Positions 1 to 12,389 of a stretch of 64,000 bases of DNA are shown one piece after another. The DNA is from Strobilurus pachycystidiatus (lineage: Eukaryota > Basidiomycota > Agaricomycetes > Agaricales > Physalacriaceae). The stretch is from positions 3,038,001 to 3,102,000 of the forward strand of contig JAHLMK010000001.1 of assembly GCA_019915135.1 (NCBI GenBank), read 5' to 3'. The notes under the pieces are model-generated. The model was given only the letters and a program-made list of their open reading frames with translations. It had not been told where the DNA came from and ran no database searches. How positions within the stretch are numbered: the stretch's first letter is position 1; each line of letters starts with the position of its first letter. A program made the position numbers and the translations under genes.

Positions 1-2869
1 AGAACGACCTTGACAATCAGGTTGCAGAACTCAACACTCTGAAATCGTTGTCAAATATGACCGGCGTTAGCACGAAGCTCAGTGGCAAAGGTGGTCTTGA
101 AGTGGGTTGATCTTACCCACATACAAAATCCTCATACTTATGTGGCTCTAGATGCACGGTGTCGTGCAACGGATGGTCCAGAAAGAGAAGCAAGTCCTTA
201 CGCTTCAGAAGGAACTTGATCGCCTCCAAGCTCAGCAACACCCGAGCGATCGTGATTCGGTAGAGTGTCACCTTGCTTTACTGTCATAATCTGACGTTGA
301 ACATAGGACGAACGCGCCAAGAAGGAACGCGACCTTAACCGGGCGAAATGGCACGCCTTGAATGAGGAGATCGCAAAGCTGCAAGTCAAGGTGAAAACGG
401 TGGTACTTGGTCGTAATTATTCTCAACAGTCGCTCTTCATCAGAACCAGGAGGCCTTGGACACCATCACTCGCAAAGACAAGGACATTCTCTACCTCAAG
501 CGGGCTCTTGAATCGGTGTATCTTCGTTTTACGGCCAGAGAAGAGCAGCGGGAAGAAGCCGAATTCGACGCAGAACTCATGGCAGCCAAGGCAATCGACC
601 GTCTGTCACGCAAGGATGATGAGATCGCAAGTCTCTGTGTGGAAGTCGCAGATTTGAAAGCACAGCTGGCTTCGAGGCCGAAGAACGAGAAGGAGTTTAA
701 GGGCCGTGTCGCCCCGCCACCACCTCCACCTGGAAAACTCAAACGTTCATCCACGACGCTAGTGAAACCTGAAAGCGAGGCGAGTACTTTGTTGGCTTCG
801 TCTCGCACTCCGCCTCCGCCTCCGCCTCCACCGCCTCCACCCTCCTCCGTCCCTCAATCACCCTCAAATGTCTCTCCCACCCCTCCAGCAGCACCCTCAC
901 CTCCACCGCCTCCACCGCCGCCGCCACCACCTCAAGCTCCTACTTCCTCTGCCCCGCCACCATCGCCGCCGCCGCCGCCACCACTACCACCCGGCCCCAC
1001 TGGAGCACCGCCTCCGCCTCCGCCTCCCCCACCACCACCACCTCCTGGCGGGTCTCCTCCGCCGCCGCCGCCTCCACCGCCGCCTCCGCCAGGGTCATCA
1101 GGTCCTGGTAGTCCACCCCCTCCACCGCCACCTCCATTCGGCCGTCCTGCGGCATCCAGGGTCCCAGTAAAAAAGCTCAAGCCGTTTTACTGGAACAAGC
1201 TCGGTACTCCATCCGTCGGCACCGTGTGGCAAGAAGATAACGGCCTCCAGCTCGATCTAAACGATTTAGAGTTGACGTTTACTGTTGGTAATCCTGCTGC
1301 AACCCCCTCCAAAATTGCTGGTCCATCGCGGAAGGCTGTGACAACGTATCTGGACAACACTCGCGCCAAGAACATTGAGATCATGCTCAAGCGGCTCAAG
1401 ATGAGCTTGCCAGAGATCAAGAAGACGTTCTTGGAAGTCAATGACTCGAAACTGTCCATAGACGATCTGAAGTCAATCTCTAAACAAGCACCGACGCAGG
1501 AGGAGATGTTAAGGCTGAAGGATGTCTCACCTGCAGAGCTTAGGAAATTGTCTGAAGCTGATCAGTATACCGCTGAGGCAAGTGGCCTCGTGTTCTCATG
1601 TACGCACTATCTAACCATTCATTGGAACAGGTTTCAGAGATTCCTAGATTCAAGGAACGTACAGAATGTATGTTATTCCGGCGTAGACTGGAGCTCGATA
1701 TTGCCGAAGTGCGACCCGACCTGAATGCCCTTCGGAATGCCTCTGTGGAACTTCGTGATTCTAAAAAGTTCAAGCGGGTCTTGCAGGCAGTTCTCACTAT
1801 TGGCAATGCATTGAACGCTTCCAGCAAATTGCGCGGCGAAGCTCAAGGGTTCCAGCTCGAAGCCTTGAATAAGGTGTGTACTTTGTTTTGACAGCAGATG
1901 ACTGAGGCTGACTTGTATGTTCAGTTAAAGGAGACAAGGACGGCGAGTGGACCTGACTGTCCCACGTTGCAACATTACTTGGCCAAAGTCCTCCTCCGTA
2001 CTGATCCGACCCTCCTTGACTTCATCGTAGACATGCCGAATCTCGAGGCAGCTGCTCGTCGTAAGTCAAGACGCGGCGCTTCCTGATACCAAATTAATAC
2101 CTTCCAGTCTCCGTTCAATCGATATCGCAAACAGTGTCCTCATTGAAAAGCGGACTGACGCAGGTGGAAACTGAGATAATTACGTTCGAAAGGTCCCGCG
2201 TAAAGCCCGCCAATGACCGTTTCGTTACTGTCATGAAGGTAAACACTCTGAACTTGACTTGCATGAAAAAGTACTGACAGCGTTTAGCCTTTCGTCCAGG
2301 AGGTCCAGCCAAGCATCACCGCGTTGGTGAACATGTCTAAAAAATTGGATACCGACCTCAAGGCTCTCTCGATATACTATGGGGAAAACCCCAATTCCCC
2401 GGAGTCGATGAAACCGGAGGACATGTTCAACCTAATACTGAACTTCTCATCGACCCTCAAGGTACAATCCATGCTGTCCCATCGGTTTCTAACATCTAAC
2501 GATCGGCCTCAACAGCAATCCTCACTAGAAATTCTTAGGTCTATGCCTCATCTGCCTGTCGTTGTTACGCCATCTGCAGAGGAGACACCGGCTGAACTGG
2601 TGCGAAGCTTCGAGGCAACGTTGTATCTCATACTGAACAAAAACTTGTCGCAGACCATCAAGGGTGCACCTGAAGCTCGTATTACCATCACGCCAGCCAA
2701 CTCTCAAGGTCCAGCTAGTGGGCAGTCGATGAGCAGAGGGGATCTTGACCAGGCGATTAGAAGTATGAAAGATGGCAGACGCCGTAACAGAGCACGGCCC
2801 TTAAGCAAGATTTTCTTTGACGGCGCTCCTGCTAGTGGAAGGCCGGTCAGTCGTATGTTCCCGGACTGA
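1..2869 (+). CDS. formin (FH1-FH2 actin nucleator), 5' end outside window
   Basis: This is the C-terminal half of a fungal formin of the Bni1/Cdc12/SepA type, which nucleates and elongates unbranched actin filaments for polarity and cytokinesis. The window opens inside an exon. Exons up to about 700 encode a charged coiled-coil (AKKERDLNRAKW region, then EEQREEAEFDAEL). Positions 712-1140 encode a very proline-rich FH1 domain that would bind profilin-actin. FH2 begins at KKLKPFYWNKL (about 1168). It carries the family hallmark IGNALN...RGEAQGF at about 1798-1850. Exons interrupted by short introns (for example about 1580-1630, 1874-1895, 2060-2106, 2238-2286) complete FH2, and a basic tail (GRRRNRARPLSKIF) ends at the TGA at 2867-2869. 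The GTPase-binding/FH3 part lies upstream of the window. The family call is secure; exact exon ends are less so. Confidence 0.93.
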
Positions 2870-4043
2870 ACAGTACTAGCATTATTACGATTTAGCATAT
2901 CCACGATCTACGCACGCATATACATGAGTCATATCATTCTTGTAATGAGACGACGACCTGTCATGACTTGAAGCACGCAGGTGCTCGTCGATATACTAAC
3001 TGGGTAGCCCGATAACCTGGCATCCTTGTATTAGAAGCAAGTGGAGGTTCGCCTGAAGGCCAGCAATAGGAATTTCGTAGACTCGTATTATTGACATTAT
3101 CATGCACGTAGTCAAATTGTACCCTCTAGTTCGCAACTAGTCCTTGCGTTGGAAGTTCTTTGCTATTTACGTATTTTGTTTCCCTACACCGATAAGAATC
3201 TCGCTGTTGAGTCTTTCGCTGTCAAGCCTTTTCTCTCGCACCATAGTCTTTTCTCAGCTCTTTGAATATTGTGCATGCTCTTAACTTCATGTACTTTCGA
3301 CAATTGTATGCACCAGACCGCGAATCATCAGAACTCAAAACCTGCTCAAAACAAACCGACAACTGGTTGAGCGCTGAGCGCTGATCGTTGGCCACACAGG
3401 CCATATTGTTTCAGTCTGCGAGAAGACCGAGCGTGTGTATTTTGCTTGCACCAGTTCTCTGAAGTCACACTTGACATCGACACGGACACGTGTTTTTGTT
3501 TCTCAACTTGACTCTTACACCTTACTATTAGGCCTTAGGCCTGATTTTGCAGCCCATGCTCTCGTACGCATACCTATTCCGGTGCTGTGCTAGCTGTGTG
3601 CTCTTGGACCATCGATCCGCGGCGACACAGTGATCGCCGTCTCCCAAACAATGGCCGTTGTTATACTCTTTTGAGAACAATAAGGCGCTTGTCCCTCTTC
3701 CTTCCACTACACGGTGCCCACTCTTTTGGTGGCTAACTAGTCGGTCGAATCCCTTCCTGGCGCCGAGATACATGTTGGTGTTGTCAGTGACTATCGCTAC
3801 GGCTATGGCCTTGACCTGCGCCGACTCTTGACCACACTCACCAGTGCGAGACTGGTTCAATAATCCATCGACGAACGCGCATCTTCCCTTGTTCCTGCCC
3901 TGGAGATGACGTTTCTAAGCAACACTGCTGTAGTGGCGCATTTCTCTTGTTCACTGCCTCATAAAAAGTCACAGCTCTTGTCAATGCCCCTCATCGACAC
4001 CCACTCTATCCAAAGCATCTCTCAACACCACCACCTCAGCAAT
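2870..4043. other. intergenic region, formin 3' flank and promoter of next gene
   Basis: No gene-like reading frame with recognisable protein character is seen here. The short open frames on either strand have no convincing composition. The last part (about 3850-4040) should hold the promoter and 5' leader of the gene starting at 4044. An in-frame upstream ATG at 3906 could also be its start. Confidence 0.5.
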
Positions 4044-5826
4044 ATGTCTCTAAAGGACAACGCTTTAGTTCACCATTCCCTCCAAAGCTCCCGCTTCGCG
4101 AGCAGTGTTAATTCTAGCTGGGCCAAAGTGAGTCCTAATGTCTTCTCGGACTGTCATTCACTAATATAGGTCTACCTTAGGTCGTGGAGTACGTCAACGC
4201 ATGCATTGACAACCAGAAAGAGGCAGACTGGAAGTCCATCATGCGCTTCCTTCTCGCCTATGGCTTCCAAGCGCAAACCCCGCATGTTAACAACGATATC
4301 GCCAGCTCTGCCGAAGATTATATCGTCAATTGGCACCTGATGACCTGGGCCGCTCAACAGATAGTCAGGATCTCTGTACCAGGAAGAGAGACATCCATCA
4401 GTAGTGCCGCCACACCACTCACGAGCCGCAACTATGCCAATTTCGCTGGAACCTCAGATGGTTATATCTATCATGTCATCGAGACGCACAAAGGCCTCAA
4501 GCTGCATTTCCAGCGCAGCGTGTCTGGTCGCCTCGGACGACTGAACACACACGGCACTGAAGTGTTTCTTCGGAATAGGCATGGTGACCCGATTCGGCAG
4601 GCCATGGCTGTAGCGTTCGATCGTCGTATGCAACGTCTGCTTGTTCTTGAACCGTAAGGGTGTTTCTCTCTTCTTGAGTCGCTCCTCAGTTCATGATCGT
4701 TGCAGGGATGGTCAGATGCCGAAGAAGGTTCATTACTTCAAGCTCGCCGACTACGTGACAAAGCTTACCGCTGAGTATGCTGTTGCATGGCCAACCACCG
4801 CTAGAGCTTATCCACAAAATATTCACTTCCAAGCAGCTGGAGGTGTAGCTGCGCTACTTATTTGCTATCAGCAATCCATCGGAAATCAGCTTGTCTTCTG
4901 TGAATACATCTCACCCCGAGCGCCACTGAGACTGGTAAATATATATCCATATCAGTGAAGACGCGTCCTGACGATACAATTCTTAGCACAAGAGCACAGG
5001 GTCGCCTATTTCCTTTGTATATCGCGACGAAGCAAACATCCTGGTCATGGAACGCAAAGTCAAGGCTAGGAGCGGAGATCGAGTCTTGAAGATGTTCAAC
5101 TACATGTATGCCTCGCGCGATCCCATTTGCACGGAGATCCCGGTGCCCGACGAGATCCAAGAAAGAATGTGGGACAAAGGTACTGGCAACCTCGTCTCGT
5201 CCGTCGAATTCGTCCCACAAGTCGCCATCCCCATCATTTCAACCGTCGCAGCTCAGCAACTGGACAAGAGCGAGCTAGGCGCTTTCTGTACCAATTACAG
5301 GGCGTCTCCCATCGCTGTAAAGTTTGGCGCCAATGGCTGGAACGCGGATACGATCCTCTGTCATCAGCAGGATCTCATACAAGGCAACCCTAAGACACAA
5401 ATCTACGGTGCTGCTCGGGGTGGGGATCAGCACGCGATGTCTGGGATGAGGCTGGTGTCCTGGCGCGCTGACGAGAGTACCGGGAAGACGGAGATTCGGG
5501 TTGAGGACTACACAGATGGTTTGTGGAGATGTCCAATGCTTGGAAACCGCCCCCATCCCGGGATACCAAATGAAGCTGACCCGAATTGGTCGACTTGCAT
5601 CGACCGTTATGCCGAGGTTGTTCGTTCCGTCACTACCGTCGCGGCCACCGGTATGGGCTCTATGGATGTGACTGAAGATGCTATCATCTTTTGGAGGGTG
5701 AGTCAGTTTTGCTACTTTCACCAACTTGTCTAAATCTTGTTTCAGCGTGCTCCCGCATTCAGTCCTCATCATGGGGGTCGAATCGATGATATGGAGGACG
5801 TTTTTGCTCATATGTACACCTTTTGA
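4044..5826 (+). CDS. hypothetical protein, multi-exon, unrecognised
   Basis: A spliced gene can be traced with consistent phases, but I do not recognise the family. Exon 1 starts MSLKDNALVHHSL at 4044. A GT-AG intron (about 4128-4181) leads into VVEYVNACIDNQKEADW. Further introns lie at about 4656-4706, 4935-4990 and 5699-5753. The last exon, RAPAFSPHHGGRIDDMEDVF, ends at the TGA at 5824-5826. The product is about 500 residues with no obvious signal peptide or membrane segment. It is rich in aromatic residues and short beta-like stretches (YANFAGTSDGYIYHVIE; SGMRLVSWRADESTGKTEIRVEDY), which could suit a repeated beta-sheet fold. That fold is only inference. An in-frame ATG at 3906 would add about 46 residues. 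It faces the glutamate decarboxylase gene tail-to-tail. Confidence 0.6.
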
Positions 5827-5918
5827 GCAACTCTTGGATGCGTCAAATCGTCGTTTCAAGTTGCTAAGTAATACAAGTCCGCTCGGGAATTACAGTTTGC
5901 TTTTGTCCTCGTAACTGC

Positions 5919-8314
5919 TTAACACGGCTTCGCGTACGTGCCGGAGTACTCCCTGCCGGCGTCACCCTCATCCAACCTGCCGTGGCTCTTCTCGCCCTTG
6001 GAGAAAGCATCACCGAGGTTGCTCAAAGCATGCATGGGCGAATCCTTCTTCATGAGGCCTTCGGTGACTTCGATCTGCAATGAACAGGGTTAAGGAAATA
6101 TCAGGTAAGGAGGATAAGACCTACAATGTCGGCAAGGAGGCGTTCGGTGAGCTATATATGCACCAGTCAGACATGTGAAGCGTCGCGAAGAGGATATGTC
6201 CACTCACCTGTTCAGTGAAGTGTTCACGAACGACGACACGCAGAATTTGCACTTGGTCAAGACCGGGAGCCAGCTCGTAGTTTGGGACGATCCATCCCTT
6301 CGCACGCAACAACGTCTGGATCCAAACTTGCTGAATATCAGGATGTTCCTTCTGGAATTCATCGGAGAATCGGAAGGCCACGACAGGAAGACCAGGGACG
6401 TAGTTCTCGACGTTGTCATCGAGACCAATAGCTTTCTTGATGGCTGCACCTGCACCGGTACCCTCGCCACCAACAGCGCGGTGAATGTCGCTCAAAACGG
6501 TGTAATACGTGGATTTCTCCAAAGCCCGACTGAGCAGGCGAGCGTTCTTCAAGTCGTTCAGAGCAACAGTCCTGTAGCCTTCAAAACCGAGATGGATGAG
6601 GTTGAAGTACTGAGCAATGATAGGCGCCGCGGGACGAGAGAAATTCAACGAGAAGCTGGAAAGCCGTGAGAACCGTCTAGACTGTCCAGGGCGAAAGAAT
6701 AGTACCTGTACTCCACGGATCCCAAGTAGTGCAGCTCGAAGATGAGGTCCTTGGGAAGATGGGCCTTGTCGCGCCAGACAACCCATCCAACACCAACATA
6801 TGCAAGGCCAAATTTGTGCCCACTTTACCCAGCGTCAGCATGAACAATCTTAGCGAGAATGGAACTCACGAGGTGTTGATCGACACGACACGAGGAAGCT
6901 TGAAGTCCCAAAGCAGGTGTGGCTGTCGAGATCGAGGATGTCAGTCAGACGAAGACCCCCCGAATTGTCGTGACGTACGTGAGCGAAAGGCGCGACGAAT
7001 CCACCGGAAGCACCGTCAACTGAGAGGATACATTGAGTCTGGCCACTCTTGTGACAGGGCGTAAGACTTGCCGTGAATGGGCACGGAAATGCCGGTCTCC
7101 TGTTCATATTTATCAAGGAGATCTGACATCTCTTTGACAGGTTCGTAATGGCCGGTGTAAGTGCCTGTAGAACGCATGATGAGGCAAAAGTAAATTGGGG
7201 TAAGTTGCTTTCACGTACTTCCAAGGATGATGAAGATACCGATGGTGTTTTCATCGACCATCTCCAGAGCCTTCTTGGCATCCAGGCAATAGTTACTCTC
7301 GACGGAGACAGGAACGAGCCTGCACTCGACCTCGAAGTAACGGGCAAACTTCTCAAGAGCGACCTGAGCGTTCGCACCCATGATGATGTTTGGTCTACAA
7401 AAATAAGTCATTGAATGAGGAGTCGCTTGGACAACACTAACCCAGGCTCGTGAATGCTCTTGCCGGCAGCCTTGCGTTTTTCCTGCCAAATGCGTTTCAT
7501 GGCGAGTCCTCCGAGCTGGATAGCCTCAGAAGAACCCGTTGTTGCCGTACCAATGGCTTGTTTGGCAGATGGCGCATGCCACATATCCGCAATGATCGAG
7601 ATGCCTAGGGTTGTGCATTAGGATTTTGACGCGTCATTCGATAGGCAAAGCCTACATCGCGTATGGATCAGTTCTAGAGGTCATATGTTAGCTGAGTGAA
7701 TGCGTGCGCAGGTAAGAAGGTAAACGTACGAGTAGCCGGGTACTCATCAGAGTCTAGAACATAGATATTAATACCAATGAGGGCGGTATAAGAGTCACGA
7801 TGCGTACCGATGAGGTTCTTACTCTGATTCTCGACCATGAGCTTGTCGGCCTGAGACGGCATCCAAGTGTTGACGAAGGAAGCCAAGTTCAGAACGGGAG
7901 ATCCGTCTGATACGCGTCAACGGCGGTCAAAAGAGCCTAGAGCAGACTCACCCAAGGCCAGTTCATCGTGGATCAGATTGTAGGCCGAGTCAGCGTCGAC
8001 TCCCTATAAGAAATGAGTACAGGTCCCCTGATGGAAGGGCAATGTACTACCTTTGACGCAAGGTGGTACTTTGGAATGGGATTGGTGCCATATCGCGAGC
8101 CATAAGTGTGCTGAGACGAGCTTGAGTCCGGCGTGTTCAGGCGGTGGTGGGCCGACTTTTTGTCCTGGAAGTTGTGCGCGATGAGGACCTGATTGGAGAG
8201 CGGCAACGATGACGACCTACATGAGCGTCTTGGACAAGGCGATCTGGGTTGACGTGCTAGAGAAGCGTCAGAATAGCGAGGGTCAGATGAAAAGATATCG
8301 ACCTTGGAGAGCAT
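5919..8314 (-). CDS. GAD1: glutamate decarboxylase (PLP-dependent)
   Basis: It converts L-glutamate to GABA and CO2 (EC 4.1.1.15), the entry step of the GABA shunt. Minus-strand exons read in order: [106 protein letters not shown], then [20 protein letters not shown]. The lysine of SGHK is the expected PLP-binding residue and sits just after an intron near 6866. Later exons carry the C-terminal domain ([31 protein letters not shown]). The last exon ends at TAA 5919-5921. The N-terminus is uncertain. ATG 8314 gives an open run ([11 protein letters not shown]) into the conserved region, but a different first exon is possible. It is divergent from the PPR gene, about 700 bp away. Confidence 0.9.
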
Positions 8315-9013
8315 GGTGGTGTGAAGGGACTGAAGGCGATGCCGCGAAGGGTCTTATATCATTTGTGTGGGTAGCCAGAGTAGTATATTTAGGTCAGCCG
8401 CGCAGCAACGTGCAGTGGGACCAAGTGGTGATATCATTCAGGTCCAAGTATAGCCGCCTCGTTGAGAAACCATTCAGTCATCGCGGGTCATTCGATCCAG
8501 CGACATACGGTAACGACAAGCATAAAAATAGGATTCAAAGGAGCAATGTCCCGTGGTCTCGCAAATTAAAGCCACAGACACGCCAGACGCGTCATTTGTT
8601 GAAATCGCTGCCTTCCGCTTACCCGCTGTTCATATTGATGGGCGCAGAGGAATTGTGAAGGGACTATCGTACAACGTGAAGAGTCGCGAAGCCTTGGGGA
8701 TCCATTCATGGTGCAGCGGGCGGGACCAGAACGTTGTTGATTTCAATAAATCTACAGATCCGGGCAAATATTGACAATTTTCGCACCGTGAAAGTGAAGC
8801 TGAAGGCCGACTTTGAGGGTGAGCCGTCGTTAACGCGTTGACGAGTCGACGCGTTTTTGCAGGCCAAGGTTTGGTGAGAGTCTTGGACAACATGTACAAG
8901 CACAACTTCGGCGCCTGAGCCGAAGCCGGCTGTTTTTTCATGATTTACAAGTTACTTACAGCTAGGCGTTCTCCATAGGCGTTGTTATCCACACCTTCTC
9001 TTTCTCGTCCCCT
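8315..9013. other. shared upstream region of GAD and the PPR gene
   Basis: This is a divergent intergenic stretch of about 700 bp. Short open frames exist on both strands (for example 8209-8658 plus, 8630-8941 minus) but lack recognisable domains or consistent splice structure. I see no RNA gene or repeat. Confidence 0.5.
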
Positions 9014-11914
9014 ATGCTTCCTCCTGCGCTCCTTGACCTTACACTCAGCCGTCTGCCCCAGCGCAGTAGCCTGGCTGGAGCAGATGCATTCACAATTCAG
9101 CGAACGCGGCGGCGCACGAGCTATACAAGCTCTAGGATGATGCAGCACGCGGCTATGGCGTCGACTTCAAGCAGGCCGAATATAACGCTTTACCCCCATC
9201 TCCAACAAAAAACATCGCGCCGGCCGTCTCCCTCACGAGACGAGAATACCAGTCATCACACGAGCCTCCCGTTGGACCAGTCAATCGCTTTACGTTCGGG
9301 CAAACCAATCAGGCTGCCTCTCGACAAGTCGAATAGACCGTCACTGAAATATCCCGAAACCAGGCAAGTTTCCCGGCCACTTCACCAAGAACTCGCCGAG
9401 CATGTGGAGAAACTTGAAGAAGTCGCGTCTAGCTTGGTGAGTTCCCTCCGTCCAACACTGTGGGCAATGTCTAATGCCATGTAGGCATCCACAATGGATC
9501 CCCCCGCATTTACAGAAGAGGAACTTATGGCATTCTACCACGACGTTATAAACGAGCCGGCGCCAGCTCCTTTGCGGAAACAAACCGAAGCACCTCTTTT
9601 GGACGAGCAGCTTGCAGAAGATGCAGTCACTGTGGACGCAGCGTATAATCGACTACAGGAGCAGCTTTTAGACTCACAGTCAAACTACGAATCGTCACCC
9701 TTCCTCCAGGCGCTTCGGGCTAGGCATTCCACTCTACATGAGCCCTCTCCCAATCCTTCACTCTCGAATGTGGTCCAGCCCCACAGAACACTGCTGGCAC
9801 AAGTTGAGGCCCTCTTAGCACGCGTAGAGCCTCCAGCGGACAAGCTCTCCATACCGATTATCGTCATGACTATGCCTGAATGGGAAGCCCTCATACGAAT
9901 ATCCGTACGTTGTAACTTTGGTGCACGTGGGGACTATCCTTATTTTGCTTGCAGATCTACACCAATGATTTGGATAGTGCAGAAAAGTCTCTCAACCTCA
10001 TGAAGGTGTGTTGACCCTTCACACCCACGTCCGGTTTATAACCTTCCTTCTAGCGTACCGGTGTCCCCATAACTGAAACTGCCGTCAATGACATTCTCAA
10101 ATATTATGCTGATGGCGCCAACGTTCTCGAAGCGGAAAGGATAATCAGCACATACGTTACTGGTCAGTGCTTACGAGTTCCCCGTAGCGTATCTCAATGT
10201 CTCGTTAGGCCCGGTTACTGATCGACAACAGCACCTCCATGTGCGTGCCCATCTTCGTGCAACACCTTCAAACACAATACCGGAACCCGCCATGCAAGTT
10301 CTTCACGCATACGAGGCCCAGTCGAATCTTCCAGCGATGAAGACCTATACCAGTGTAGTCACTGCGCTGCTGACAGTACGAGACTCCACGGCAAACGCCC
10401 AGGCTTGGGATCTTTACACGCATATGCGTTACGTTGCGCATCCCGAGCCGGATATCTTCCTCTATACCACCATGATACGCGCCTGTGCTTCTCCCTCATT
10501 CAGCGCTCGCTCTGCTGAACCGGAACGCGCTCTTGACCTCTGGACGGAAATGACTGTCGATCATAACATCCCTCCTACTGTCGCGACATACAACGCCGTC
10601 GTTCTGGCGTGTGTGCGCTCCGGCCGAAAGATGTACATCAACGAAGGTTTCCGCTTGGCCAAGGAGATGATGGAGACTCACAGAGACGTCAACGGCGTCC
10701 CGACGTTCAGGCCGGATCAGCGGACATTCTGTGCCCTATTGGAGGGCGCGAAACGGATCGGCGACCTTAACAGGACCCGCTGGATCTTGTCCAAGATGGC
10801 GCAGGCCATGATCGAGAACCGCACTCCCGATACGGGCATCAACGAAGAGGTGATGATGCATGCGTTCCATACGTATGCGTCGTATAATCCTCCGTTCAAG
10901 AGGAACCTCGCTCCGCTGAATGATGATACGGCGACGCAAGCGGATACTGAAGAGGCATCCACGGCAGCGACCACGACTAAAACCCGTACGCCCACGATGC
11001 AGCATGTCAGCTTGGCGCATATTGCACCGCAAAGTCGCTCGGAAGTCCTAAGCGAGGTTGACATGTTGTTCTATCGTTCATTAGCGGAACGCGCCGCTCG
11101 AGGGGATGCGGCGTTTGATCCGACGTTGAGCTTCGGTAACGTGGAGATGTCTACCCGACTGGTGAACTCGTATCTCTCTGTGCACTACAAACATGGGACT
11201 GTCGTAGCGGCACGAGAGCTGTTCGGTAAGGTCTTCGAAGAAGCCGGAGTTGAACGAAGCGCTCGTTCATACAAGGAGGCTTTGGAGAGGTGTTTGCTGG
11301 GTCCTAAGCATGAGCGACAGGAGGCGGTCGAATTCGCTCGGGAGTTGTTCGCTGGTTATCTCGAGCATGAGAAGTCAGGCCGGGAACCCGTTGACGCACG
11401 AATGATCGAAAGGATACATGTCGCCTTCATCCGAATGCTTACCTTGTGGGTCATCCCTTTTGTACCATTCAAAGATTTTTGCTCACTTTCTGTTAGAACC
11501 AGATATCTACGGGACGCGAAGCATCAAGTCGAAGCTTTTGTCGCTAAATACCCACCAGGCGCGCTCCGCCAAAAAGAGCCTAAGCCTGCCATGCGGTCTA
11601 CGAGGACACAGCTCTTTGCAGCGAAACCCATCGTGCGGATGACATCAACGGTGGAAGTCCCCGATAGCAAAATACCGCCAATGCTCACATTCGAGGATTT
11701 GGATGTACTACACCATCGTTTTGTGCATGTCGGCTACCGGGAGGGCATTGCTTACGTGAAATATGTCTGCAAGGCATATGAATGGGCACTACGCGTGAGG
11801 CGCGACAACGCTTTCCGAGCCAAGCCCGCTGTGGATTCTACTTCCCTCAGCGTGCAAGAGGAGGATGAAGCAGAAGATCTCGAGGACTTTGAAGAACTGG
11901 CAGAGACGATCTGA
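9014..11914 (+). CDS. pentatricopeptide-repeat protein, probably mitochondrial
   Basis: The N-terminus is rich in Arg, Ser and Thr and poor in acids (SRLPQRSSLAGADAF...TRRRTSYTSSR), as expected for mitochondrial import. Introns lie at about 9439-9485, 9905-9955, 10006-10053 and 10165-10208. The long central exon (10241 onward) shows PPR-type helix pairs: LPAMKTYTSVVTALL, PDIFLYTTMIRACA, PTVATYNAVVLACVRSG, FRPDQRTFCALLEGAKRIGD and SARSYKEALERC. PPR proteins bind organellar RNA and act in its processing, stability or translation; the RNA target here is unknown. A probable intron around 11446-11500 lies near the 3' end, although that stretch is also open. An acidic tail (EEDEAEDLEDFEELAETI) ends at 11914. 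Total length is about 900 residues. The exact yeast orthologue cannot be named from sequence alone. Confidence 0.82.
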
Positions 11915-12389
11915 TAGTACTAGTCGATCCATTTGAACATTTGAATATTCACTCATAATCTACCGATAGACACTATTCTGGCATGACTTGTGAGTCCGGG
12001 TCATGCGTAGCGCAATGTGATGCCGAGGACAAGGGCCATAAGACTTCGGGAAAAGGTGCGCTGACAAGTTAGTCAGAGTTTACCCTGGCTGCCCAATCGG
12101 AGGGCTCCCTACATCAGCCACAACCGAAGTTGACCGAGGTTGACAGCTGGCGGTCCAACATGGGGACCAACATTACCCGAACAGAGCCTATCCCTGTTCT
12201 TCCCTATGTGCCACACTCAACGCTGATGGCCGTGTTGTATGTTGGACCTTGCTAAAATGTTGTCCCGCGAGTGGTCCCGAGTCCCTCTGGCAGCACGGAA
12301 AAAGAAGGGCGGGTACGGCGCCTCTTCCTTGTATATAACAGACGTCGACATGGTCGTCTTCCACTATCTGCACCCAACCATCCCACGAC
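11915..12389. other. intergenic, promoter of MFS transporter
   Basis: No coding signal is seen. A TATA-like tatataac lies near 12340, about 50 bp upstream of the ATG at 12390, and is a plausible core promoter element. Confidence 0.45.

Noticed and set aside
712..1180. Gly-rich and Val/Ala-rich minus-strand frames opposite the formin FH1 region
   Set aside because: They are mirror images of the CCN-rich proline repeat and have no independent coding evidence.
8630..8941. Minus-strand frame of 103 codons between GAD and the PPR gene
   Set aside because: No domain, splice signal or conserved pattern; it lies in a divergent promoter region.
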